Source: CAZYMF01 sp964648215 (GTDB taxonomy: Bacteria > Desulfobacterota > Binatia > HRBIN30 > JACQVA1). Taken from it: a stretch of 6,381 nt of DNA. Within the stretch, counting starts at the first letter, position 1. Each line of letters opens with the position of its first letter. Below are positions 1 to 5,554 of the stretch, piece by piece. Under the pieces are notes generated by a model. The model saw nothing but the letters and a program-made list of their open reading frames with translations, had not been told where the DNA came from and ran no database searches. A program made the position numbers and the translations under genes. The stretch spans positions 1 to 6,381 of the forward strand of contig CAZYMF010000253.1 of the NCBI GenBank assembly GCA_964648215.1, read 5' to 3'.

Positions 1-2
1 CG

Positions 3-1904
3 CCCTCTGTCGCCGCCAACCCCGTGCCCGCCAGCAGCGCGCATTTCCTATTGCAGCGCAAGTGTGCCTGCGGCGGCTCCGCCGGGCTGGCCGGCGAATG
101 CGAGGAGTGCAGCCGAAAGAAGCTGGGGTTGCAGCGCAAGCCGTTGATCGGCGCTAACGATGACCCGTTGGAGCGAGAAGCGGACCGCATCGCCGACCAA
201 CTCTTGGCAGTGCCGGCACGCCCCTCCCGCAGTGCCGCGCCACAGCTGGTCCAGCGCGCGCACAGCCCTGCCGCGGCGCCTGGGCAGCCCGCGCCGCAGA
301 GCGTCGAATGTGCGCTCGCCGGTGCAGGCCAGTCCTTGCAGCCCGCCCTGCGGCGGGAAATGGAGCTGCGCTTTGGTTACGACTTCTCCGCGGTGCGCAT
401 CCACACCGGCGCCGCTGCCGCGCGATCCGCGCAGGACGTCGACGGGCTTGCCTACACCCTGGGCAGCAGCATCGTATTCGCTGCCAGCCGGTTTGCTCCG
501 GAAACGCCTGCGGGGCGTCGTTTGCTTGCGCACGAGCTCACGCACGTCGTGCAGCAGACCGGGCCGAAACCGCTCGGGGAACATGGCTCGCGTGGCAGAC
601 CGGCGCAGGCGCCGGGCTCGCTGCTGGAACCCGCTGCCCGTCAGGCGGCGGCGATCCCCGCGGGCGCTCCGGCCCGGCTGCCTCTGAGCACAAGCCCGCT
701 CGGGCGCATCCAGCGGCAGCCGGCGGGCGGCAACGCCACAGGCGCCGGCGCCGGGCCCAACAAGGCCGCTGCCGACGGTGTGCCCTACGAAAAATGGTCG
801 CCGCAGGTCGAAGCCTTGTACCGCAAGGTTGGTGACCCGCGTGCCGACGCGGTCGCGAAGTGCCGTGCCGAGGGCAAGTCGGCCTGTGCTTGGTTGCTCA
901 CGCTGACGGAAGTGGACGCCCTGTATACGCTGGCCTCTGAATCCAAGGGCGATGAAGGCAAGGTGCGCGCCGGGCTGGGGAAAGCCGTACCGCTGCTTGG
1001 ATTCGTGGGACCGTCGGTGGTGCTGAAGGGCCCGATCCAGGTGCCGGGTCTCGGCGGCGCGGGGGCGACGCTGGGCGGGACCGAGGGCGTGGTCGGTCCC
1101 GCAGCGGGCGGCGCGGCGGGGGGCGGTGCCACGGCGGCTGCGGTAACGGTCGGTGCCGCTGTCGCCATCGTTGCGGTCGCAGTGATCGCCGGCTATCAGC
1201 TCTGGAAGCTGGGCCGGTTTCAAGAGACTTTGCGCGCCAAGGGATTCATCATCCTGGAGGACCCGCTGCGCCAGGCCATCTGCCACAGCTGTCATTCGCC
1301 CAACGCCCCCAAACCGGGAAAGTTCGATTTCCGCGATTTCCCGCCGCTCGAGCCGGAAACGCTCCCGCAGGCCTTCTTCCGCCTGCCTCCAAGCTCCCCC
1401 GGTCCCGTTGCGCCGCCAATCTCGGACCTGCGCAAGGATACGGCACCGGCGCCGCAGCCGGACCCGCGACCCAGACCGCGACCAGCAGATACAGACACGG
1501 AGGAAGAGTCCCGCAGGTGTCGTGCGATGGCAGTCGGGCAGCGCGGCGGGAATTCCTGTCATGACGCGTTCGCCACCCTGATCAGCGGGTCGCCGCGCGA
1601 ATGGGGTGTGGAGACTCCGGAAGGACTGTACCGGGACTTCGATGGTTTGGGCGTCGGCAGGATGCTCTACGAAGTCAAGACGGGCTACGGGTTCCTGCTC
1701 AATACCTCACCTGCGACTGCCGCGCTGCGCGAACGCACCCTGTACCAATTCATCGATCAGGCCAGTGACCAGCAGGCCATCGCGGATCGCTGCGGCTACG
1801 ACCTGTTGTGGGTGTTCAACAACCGGGCGGTTGCCGACCTGGTGCAAGGCTACATCGCACCTCCGGTCACTTTCCAACCTTACGATTGCAATGAAGATCG
1901 CTAG
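3..1904 (+). CDS. DUF4157-leader eCIS cargo protein with C-terminal nuclease-like toxin (5' partial)
   Basis: Probable effector loaded into the injection particle. Numbering is from the GTG at 24, but the frame stays open to the left edge and no ribosome site precedes that GTG, so the true start is probably upstream. Residues 13-29 hold a zinc-ribbon-like pair (CAC at 14-16, CEEC at 26-29); 47-59 is the DPLEREADRIADQ stretch usual in this family; about 95-178 is DUF4157, ending in the metalloprotease-like HELTH at 170-174 followed by VVQQ. Residues about 320-395 are Gly/Ala-rich and end in a strongly hydrophobic helix (about 371-390); 434-495 is a proline-rich linker; 499-626 is a separate toxin-like domain. 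DUF4157 is known to be enriched in eCIS loci and to head polymorphic toxins. The cargo role is inferred from this and from the baseplate genes starting 24 bases downstream. Third codon positions carry more A/T than in the neighbours. Confidence 0.85.
   Translation, partial: PSVAANPVPASSAHFLLQRKCACGGSAGLAGECEECSRKKLGLQRKPLIGANDDPLEREADRIADQLLAVPARPSRSAAPQLVQRAHSPAAAPGQPAPQSVECALAGAGQSLQPALRREMELRFGYDFSAVRIHTGAAAARSAQDVDGLAYTLGSSIVFAASRFAPETPAGRRLLAHELTHVVQQTGPKPLGEHGSRGRPAQAPGSLLEPAARQAAAIPAGAPARLPLSTSPLGRIQRQPAGGNATGAGAGPNKAAADGVPYEKWSPQVEALYRKVGDPRADAVAKCRAEGKSACAWLLTLTEVDALYTLASESKGDEGKVRAGLGKAVPLLGFVGPSVVLKGPIQVPGLGGAGATLGGTEGVVGPAAGGAAGGGATAAAVTVGAAVAIVAVAVIAGYQLWKLGRFQETLRAKGFIILEDPLRQAICHSCHSPNAPKPGKFDFRDFPPLEPETLPQAFFRLPPSSPGPVAPPISDLRKDTAPAPQPDPRPRPRPADTDTEEESRRCRAMAVGQRGGNSCHDAFATLISGSPREWGVETPEGLYRDFDGLGVGRMLYEVKTGYGFLLNTSPATAALRERTLYQFIDQASDQQAIADRCGYDLLWVFNNRAVADLVQGYIAPPVTFQPYDCNEDR
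1518..1901 (+). other. C-terminal toxin domain, PD-(D/E)xK nuclease-like (DUF6310-like)
   Basis: Domain within the cargo gene, about residues 499-626 counted from the GTG at 24. It carries D540 and, nine residues on, E550-V551-K552, the spacing of a PD-(D/E)xK restriction-endonuclease-fold active site (D540-x9-E550-x-K552). Four cysteines (499, 512, 590, 622) could form two disulfides. The pattern of a Cys-x-Asp near the start, GVG-x3-YEVKT in the middle and a CGYD segment at 590-593 resembles, from memory, the DUF6310 family of myxobacterial and other secreted proteins. Nuclease activity is inferred from the motif only; no biochemical function is proven by the sequence. It follows a proline-rich linker, as expected of an exchangeable toxin tip. 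Confidence 0.55.
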
Positions 1905-1916
1905 TGGCGTCGGACC

Positions 1917-1920
1917 GAGG
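1917..1920 (+). promoter_or_regulatory. Ribosome binding site deciding the start of the tube/adaptor gene
   Basis: GAGG lies eight bases before the ATG at 1929. It overlaps the competing in-frame GTG at 1920, which therefore has no usable site in front of it. This favours the ATG, giving a 219-residue product. Confidence 0.55.
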
Positions 1921-1928
1921 TGCGCACC

Positions 1929-2588
1929 ATGACCAGCTTTCCCAACTCCCCCAAGCTCATCAAGGCCGGCCTGGTTCTGGTCGACGCCGAGACTGCCGCA
2001 GTGCAGCGCATCGTCTCCCTGCAGTACAACTCCGACAGCCTGACGCGCAAATTCCAGACCCAGGAGACCGGCGGCGACGGAGCCAATCGCGTGGAGCCGA
2101 CCCGTTTCAAGGGACCGGCGATCGAGACGATTTCTTTCGAGGCCGAGGTCGACGCCACGGATCAGTTGGAGTATCCGGACCAGAACCCGAACGCGGGCCA
2201 GTACGGCATCCAGCCGCAGCTCGCGCTGCTGGAATCGCTGGTCTATCCGACCGTGTCGCAATTGCAGCAGGTCGACCGCGAGGCCAGTTCCGGGACGCTG
2301 GAGATCGCGCCGATGCTTGCGCCGCTCGTGCTCTTCGTCTGGAGCAAGAGCCGCATCGTACCGGTCAAGGTGACCGATTTCAGTATCACCGAGGAGGCGT
2401 TCGACCCGGCGCTGAACCCGATCCGCGCGAAGGTCAGCCTGTCGTTGCGGGTGCTGACGACCGACGACCTCGGCTACTCCACGAAGGCCGGCAGCCTCTT
2501 CATGGCCTATCTCCAAACCAAGGAAGGGCTCGCGGGGAAGGTCCAGTCGGTGAGCTTCGCCACGCTCGGCATCGGAGGGATAGGCTGA
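1929..2588 (+). CDS. eCIS tube/baseplate adaptor protein, CIS-tube family (N-terminal half of Afp7)
   Basis: A 219-residue protein expected to sit where the inner tube meets the baseplate. The N-terminus (residues about 7-46) has the family pattern: a KAGLVLVD strand, then VQRIVSLQYNSDSLTRKFQTQE, a version of the usual QR-x-x-x-FQYNP-x-x-L-x-R motif. Family knowledge: these proteins resemble tube or LysM-bearing adaptor proteins of phages and eCIS (Pfam 'CIS tube'). In Afp7 the same domain is followed by a LysM domain in one polypeptide; here the LysM is a separate downstream gene. The ATG at 1929 is preferred over the GTG at 1920 because of the GAGG at 1917. The stop overlaps the next ATG (ATGA-type overlap, 2586-2590), so the two are probably translated together. 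No signal peptide or membrane segment. An actual inner-tube subunit is the alternative, less likely given the LysM and hub neighbours. Confidence 0.75.
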   Translation: MTSFPNSPKLIKAGLVLVDAETAAVQRIVSLQYNSDSLTRKFQTQETGGDGANRVEPTRFKGPAIETISFEAEVDATDQLEYPDQNPNAGQYGIQPQLALLESLVYPTVSQLQQVDREASSGTLEIAPMLAPLVLFVWSKSRIVPVKVTDFSITEEAFDPALNPIRAKVSLSLRVLTTDDLGYSTKAGSLFMAYLQTKEGLAGKVQSVSFATLGIGGIG

Positions 2589-2956
2589 TGGATCCGGTGC
2601 AAGCGTTCCTGCAGGGCAACGCCCTGACGCCGCCGGCGTTTCCCGCGACCAGCCGCTACTACGGCATCGCGACGGCGCAGCTCGTGCAGCCGGACGGCCG
2701 CACGCTGGTCTATGTGCGGCGCCGCTTCCTGCCGCCCACCGAGAGCTTCGCACCCCTGCAGCTGGTGACGGTGGTCGCGGGCGACCGCCTCGACAACCTC
2801 GCCGCGCGCTACCTCGGCGACCCGCTGCAGGCGTGGCGGCTCGCTGATGCCAACGGCGCGATGCGGCCCGAGGCGCTGGTCGCCCAGGTCGGCGCGACGG
2901 TGACGATCACCCTGCCGGAAGGCGTGCCCGCGCCGGGGAGGGGCGATGGCCTCTAA
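2588..2956 (+). CDS. LysM-domain baseplate adaptor (C-terminal half of Afp7)
   Basis: A 122-residue protein. Residues about 59-110 form a LysM-like fold: LVTVVAGDRLDNLAARYLGD followed by a WRLADANG segment and a closing VTITLP strand. In phage and eCIS baseplates a LysM of this type (gp53/Afp7-like) clamps tube, hub and wedge proteins together and does not act on peptidoglycan. The first 50 residues carry an RYYGIATAQL strand region with basic residues. The start is set by the ATG overlapping the upstream TGA, with GGAGGG at 2574-2579, eight bases ahead. The frame is open upstream to 1904, but that stretch is only the shadow of the adaptor gene. The 3' end overlaps the hub gene by 11 bases. 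The small size and split from the tube domain are the unusual features. Confidence 0.8.
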   Translation: MDPVQAFLQGNALTPPAFPATSRYYGIATAQLVQPDGRTLVYVRRRFLPPTESFAPLQLVTVVAGDRLDNLAARYLGDPLQAWRLADANGAMRPEALVAQVGATVTITLPEGVPAPGRGDGL

Positions 2957-4100
2957 CCTGCTGCCCAAGGGCATCCAGATGACGCTGATGATGGGCCCCA
3001 TCATCCCGGCGCCGGCACCGCGCGTGGTGATGGATGCGCTCGACAGCGTGGAGGTACATACCTCCGACGGTGCGGCGAGCGGCTTCCAGCTGCGCTTCCA
3101 GTTCAACAGCAAGTCGGAGCTGAACACGATCTTCCTGATCGCCGCCGGCACCGGCACCTCGATGGCCGCGCCGCCGCTGCGGGTGCTCATCGTGGTCACG
3201 CTCAACGGTACCCCGCAGCCGCTGTTCGACGGCGTGATGACCAATGTCGAGGTGCAGGCCGGCGGCCAGGGATCGCCGGGCAGCGTGACCGTGACCGGCG
3301 AGGACCTGACCAAGGTCATGGACATGCAGGACTTCTCCGGCCTGCCGTTCCCGGCCATGCCGATCGAGGCGCGGGTGGCACTGCTCTGCGCCAAGTACGC
3401 GCCGTTCGGCATCGTGCCGCTGCCGATTCCCATCCTGTTCCCCGACGTGCCGATCCCGATCGACAAGATCCCGGCGCAGAAGGGCACCGACCTCGCGTAC
3501 ATCCGCCAGCTCGCCAGCGACGTGGGCTACGTCTTCTACATCGATCCCGGGCCGGTGCCCGGCGCCAACGTCGCCTACTTCGGGCCCGAGATCAAGGTCG
3601 GCGTGCCGCAGCCGGCGCTCAACATCGACATGGATGCGCTGACCAACGTCGAGTCGCTGAACTTCTCGTTCGATCCGACCAAGGGCGTGCTGCCGGTCGT
3701 CTTCATCCAGAACCAACTGACGCGCGTGCCCGTCCCGATCCCTATCCCGAACCTCAACCCGCTTCAGCCGCCGCTGGGTGCGATCCCGACGCCGATTTCG
3801 AACCTGAAGGTGCTGAAGGACACCGCCAAGCTCAACCCGATGCAGGCGATCTCGCGCGGCCTGTCCGAGGCCAAGAAGTCGCAGGACTCGGTGAGTGCCT
3901 ACGGCAGCCTGGACGTGCTGCGCTATGGGCGCGTGCTGAAGGCACGCGGCCTGGTCGGCGTGCGCGGCGCCGGCCTTGCCTACGACGGCCTCTACTACGT
4001 GGAGAGCGTCAGGAGCACCTTGAAGCGCGGCGAGTTCAAGCAGAGCTTCACGCTGACCAGGAACGGCCTGGTCTCGATCACGCCGAGGGTGCCGGTATGA
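2946..4100 (+). CDS. Baseplate hub protein, gp27/phage late control D-like (N-terminal half of Afp8/VgrG)
   Basis: A 384-residue hub expected to form the ring under the tube that carries the spike. Family-like stretches are VVMDALDSVEVHTSD near 27-41, a strand-rich SVTVTGEDLTKVMDMQD region near 115-135, the GTDLAYIRQLASDVGYVFYID block near 180-200, typical of phage D/gp27 proteins, and a terminal ESVRSTLKRGEFKQSFTLTRNG segment. It lacks the gp5 OB-fold that follows in Afp8 and T6SS VgrG; that part is encoded by the gene at 4198. Two Pro/Ile/Val-rich stretches (residues about 154-176 and 259-284) interrupt the fold. The start ATG overlaps the LysM gene by 11 bases with GGAGG at 2937-2941, only four bases ahead; ATG 2982 is a possible alternative. 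Hydrophobic content reflects packing, with no clear membrane helix. Confidence 0.85.
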   Translation: MASNLLPKGIQMTLMMGPIIPAPAPRVVMDALDSVEVHTSDGAASGFQLRFQFNSKSELNTIFLIAAGTGTSMAAPPLRVLIVVTLNGTPQPLFDGVMTNVEVQAGGQGSPGSVTVTGEDLTKVMDMQDFSGLPFPAMPIEARVALLCAKYAPFGIVPLPIPILFPDVPIPIDKIPAQKGTDLAYIRQLASDVGYVFYIDPGPVPGANVAYFGPEIKVGVPQPALNIDMDALTNVESLNFSFDPTKGVLPVVFIQNQLTRVPVPIPIPNLNPLQPPLGAIPTPISNLKVLKDTAKLNPMQAISRGLSEAKKSQDSVSAYGSLDVLRYGRVLKARGLVGVRGAGLAYDGLYYVESVRSTLKRGEFKQSFTLTRNGLVSITPRVPV

Positions 4101-4201
4101 GCGGCAAGCCGACGGTGGACAAGTTGCGGATCGCTACCAGGCCGGCTCGCGCCTCCGCGTCCGGGCGATCGGCCTACGCGTCGGTCGGAGGGCCGTCATG
4201 A
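4097..4201 (+). CDS. Small coupled ORF between hub and spike genes, unknown
   Basis: An open frame of 34 codons encoding a basic, Ser/Ala/Arg-rich peptide that starts MSGKPTVDK. I do not recognise it. Its ATG overlaps the hub stop (ATGA at 4097-4100) and its TGA overlaps the spike start (ATGA at 4198-4201). GAGGG at 4085-4089 sits seven bases before its ATG. So it is placed to be translated in a coupled chain from hub to spike. It might be a real small protein, a leader whose only role is to carry ribosomes to the next gene, or the remnant of a longer linker once joining the two halves of a VgrG-like protein. Coding status is uncertain because short frames are common in GC-rich DNA. Confidence 0.3.
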   Translation: MSGKPTVDKLRIATRPARASASGRSAYASVGGPS

Positions 4202-4707
4202 GCGAGAAGTTCTACGGCAAGTACCGCGGTCTGGTGCTCAACAACGTCGATCCGATGCAGCTCAATCGGCTACAGGTGCAGGTGCCGGACGTGGCGGGCC
4301 TGCTGCCCGCAACCTGGGCGATGCCCTGCGTGCCGGTGGCGGGGATTCAGAACGGCATGGTCGCACTGCCGATGATCGGCTCGGGCGTGTGGGTGGAGTT
4401 CGAGCAGGGCGATCCGGACTATCCGATCTGGGTCGGCTGTTTCTGGGGTAGCGCGGCGGAGGTGCCGGTGCTCGCGCACGCGACGCCGCCGGGCGTGCAG
4501 GCGGTTACGCTACAGACCCCGCTGCAGAACGGCCTGACGATCAGCGATCTCCCCGGTCCGACCGGCGGGATCATGCTCAAGAGCGCCACCGGCGCCACGC
4601 TGATCGTCAACGACACCGGCATTTACATCCAGAACGGCAAGGGGGCGTCCATCGTGATGACCGGCCCGACCGTCACCGTCAACGCCGGCGCGTTGACCGT
4701 TGTATAG
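4198..4707 (+). CDS. Spike protein, gp5/baseplate V-like OB-fold with short beta-helix (C-terminal part of Afp8/VgrG)
   Basis: A 169-residue spike expected to trimerise on the hub and present the PAAR tip. Residues 5-84 match the phage baseplate V/gp5 OB-fold: FYGKYRGLVLNN, then NRLQVQVPDV at 23-32, WAMPCVP at 40-46, and the signature VWVEFEQGDPDYPIWVG at 64-80. Residues about 104-169 consist of short repeating strands (GGIMLKSATGATLIVNDTGI, then SIVMTGPTVTVNAG), as in gp5 C-terminal beta-helices. No lysozyme domain is present, unlike phage T4 gp5 and as usual for eCIS and VgrG. GGAGGG at 4187-4192 lies five bases before the ATG. The TAG stop is in the same frame as the PAAR gene, with four codons between. 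In Afp this domain is fused behind the hub. Confidence 0.88.
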   Translation: MSEKFYGKYRGLVLNNVDPMQLNRLQVQVPDVAGLLPATWAMPCVPVAGIQNGMVALPMIGSGVWVEFEQGDPDYPIWVGCFWGSAAEVPVLAHATPPGVQAVTLQTPLQNGLTISDLPGPTGGIMLKSATGATLIVNDTGIYIQNGKGASIVMTGPTVTVNAGALTVV

Positions 4708-4719
4708 TGCGGCGCCGCG

Positions 4720-5040
4720 ATGCCCGGGCCCTTGCTCCACCTCGGCGCCACCGTCCTGTGCAGCCACGGCGGACAGGCCATGCCGTCGGCGCCCAGCCCG
4801 CGCGTGCTGGTTTCCGGTCAGCCGGTGGCGACGATGGCCGCACCCTACATGGTCGCCGGCTGCGCCTTCGTGCCGCCGGGCGGCAACGGCCCGTGCGTGA
4901 CCGCCCAGTGGGTGGTCGCGGCCACGCGCGTCTTCGTCACCGGGCAGCCGGCGGTGCTGCTCGACAGCCAGGCGATCTGCGCCCCCACCGGCACGCCGCT
5001 CGTGCCGGTGGTCGCGCAGACCCGCGTGATCGGGACCTGA
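4720..5040 (+). CDS. PAAR-like spike-tip protein (Afp10-like)
   Basis: A 106-residue protein expected to cap the spike and sharpen it for membrane piercing. It begins MPGPLLHLGATVLCSHGG; H7, C14 and H16 with C48, C59 and C87 are candidate metal ligands, as in PAAR tips that bind one metal ion. It contains two copies of a motif, RVLVSGQPVA at 28-37 and RVFVTGQPAV at 70-79, each followed after a short gap by a cysteine, so the domain looks like an internal duplication. No C-terminal toxin extension is present: it ends at VIGT. No ribosome binding site is visible before the ATG, and the gene lies 12 bases after the spike stop in the same frame, so re-initiation or occasional readthrough is likely. 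In Afp the PAAR gene follows gp25; here it precedes it. Confidence 0.85.
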   Translation: MPGPLLHLGATVLCSHGGQAMPSAPSPRVLVSGQPVATMAAPYMVAGCAFVPPGGNGPCVTAQWVVAATRVFVTGQPAVLLDSQAICAPTGTPLVPVVAQTRVIGT

Positions 5041-5157
5041 TATGACGCCCCCGCGCGCGCCAGCGCTCGCTGCCCGCCGAGGGGGCCATTGCGGCGGACC
5101 GGCCGCGCCGGGTCTGCGCAAGAGCTTAGACGGGTCTCGCGCTGCGGAGGAGATGAG
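5041..5157 (+). other. Gap between PAAR and gp25 genes with GC-rich hairpin and an open 39-codon frame
   Basis: This is the longest break in the gene string. It contains GCCCCC (5047-5052) matched by GGGGGC (5081-5086), with a nested CAGCG/CGCTG pair (5061-5065 and 5068-5072), so the transcript could form a stem-loop. No T-run follows, so it is not a convincing intrinsic terminator. A frame opens at ATG 5042, two bases after the PAAR stop codon ends, and closes with a TGA at 5159-5161 that overlaps the gp25 start. The peptide (MTPPRAPALAARRGGHC...) is Arg/Ala/Pro-rich and unrecognised; I judge it probably non-coding or a coupling leader. Confidence 0.35.
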
Positions 5158-5526
5158 ATGAGCGACATCGGCTTCCCGTACCGAGTCGACGGCCGTGGCC
5201 GCACGGCGCCGGCCGACAGCGACGACGACCACATCCGCGACCTGATCGAGCAGCTGCTGTTCACGGTACCGGGCGAGCGCGTGAACCGGCCCGACTTCGG
5301 CTGCGGCCTAATGCAGCTCGTCTTCGAGCCCAACAGCATCGAGCTGGCGGCGACCATCCAAGCGCTGGTGCAGGGGTCGCTGCAGCAGTGGCTGGGCACC
5401 CTGATCCGCGTCAGCGAGGTCGCCGCTGCCGCGACCGATGCGACCCTGACGGTGCAGGTCAGCTACATGGTGCTCGCCAACCAGCAGAGCCGCACCGCGA
5501 GCTTCACGCAGAAGGTGGCGTCATGA
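5158..5526 (+). CDS. Baseplate wedge protein, gp25/GPW family (Afp9-like)
   Basis: A 122-residue gp25-like wedge subunit, near the usual size of the family. gp25 proteins share a fold with sheath handshake domains and nucleate sheath assembly on the baseplate. The core is visible at residues 25-60: HIRDLIEQLLFTVPGERV, then NRPDFGCGL at 43-51 and a QLVFEPNS strand, the hallmark order of LL-x-T-x-x-GER-x-x-xP-x-FG-x-GL. The start ATG is supported by GGAGG at 5146-5150, seven bases ahead. Its TGA overlaps an ATG at 5523 that opens an 11-codon frame ending on the start of the next gene, so the wedge genes are probably coupled. No membrane segment or signal peptide. Confidence 0.92.
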   Translation: MSDIGFPYRVDGRGRTAPADSDDDHIRDLIEQLLFTVPGERVNRPDFGCGLMQLVFEPNSIELAATIQALVQGSLQQWLGTLIRVSEVAAAATDATLTVQVSYMVLANQQSRTASFTQKVAS

Positions 5527-5545
5527 GCAACCGCATGCGTCCGCC

Positions 5546-5551
5546 GAGGAG
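5546..5551 (+). promoter_or_regulatory. Ribosome binding site deciding the start of the baseplate J gene
   Basis: GAGGAG stands three bases before ATG 5555 and six before ATG 5558. The frame has no start codon further upstream before gp25 coding begins, so translation starts at one of these two adjacent ATGs. Spacing favours 5558 slightly; the difference is one methionine. Confidence 0.5.
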
Positions 5552-5554
5552 CAG

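Noticed and set aside
1281..1295. CHSCH in the cargo (residues 420-424), matching the CxxCH haem motif
   Set aside because: A single motif without a cytochrome c fold, a certain signal peptide or a distal ligand; chance or a small metal site is more likely.
48..1562. Long opposite-strand frame (504 codons) across the cargo gene
   Set aside because: Arg/Gly/Ala-rich product with no recognisable domain, opposite a strand with clear DUF4157 and toxin motifs; a shadow of GC-rich coding.
1904..2956. 350-codon frame starting at 1904 and ending with the LysM gene
   Set aside because: Its first 228 codons lie over the adaptor gene in another frame and give a low-complexity product; the LysM gene has its own ribosome site and ATG at 2588.
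2507..3716. Opposite-strand frames over LysM and hub genes
   Set aside because: They mirror genes with strong family motifs and lack recognisable domains or ribosome sites.
5046..5090. Intrinsic terminator after the PAAR gene
   Set aside because: The inverted repeat has no following T-run, and the next gene continues the same operon with stop/start contacts.
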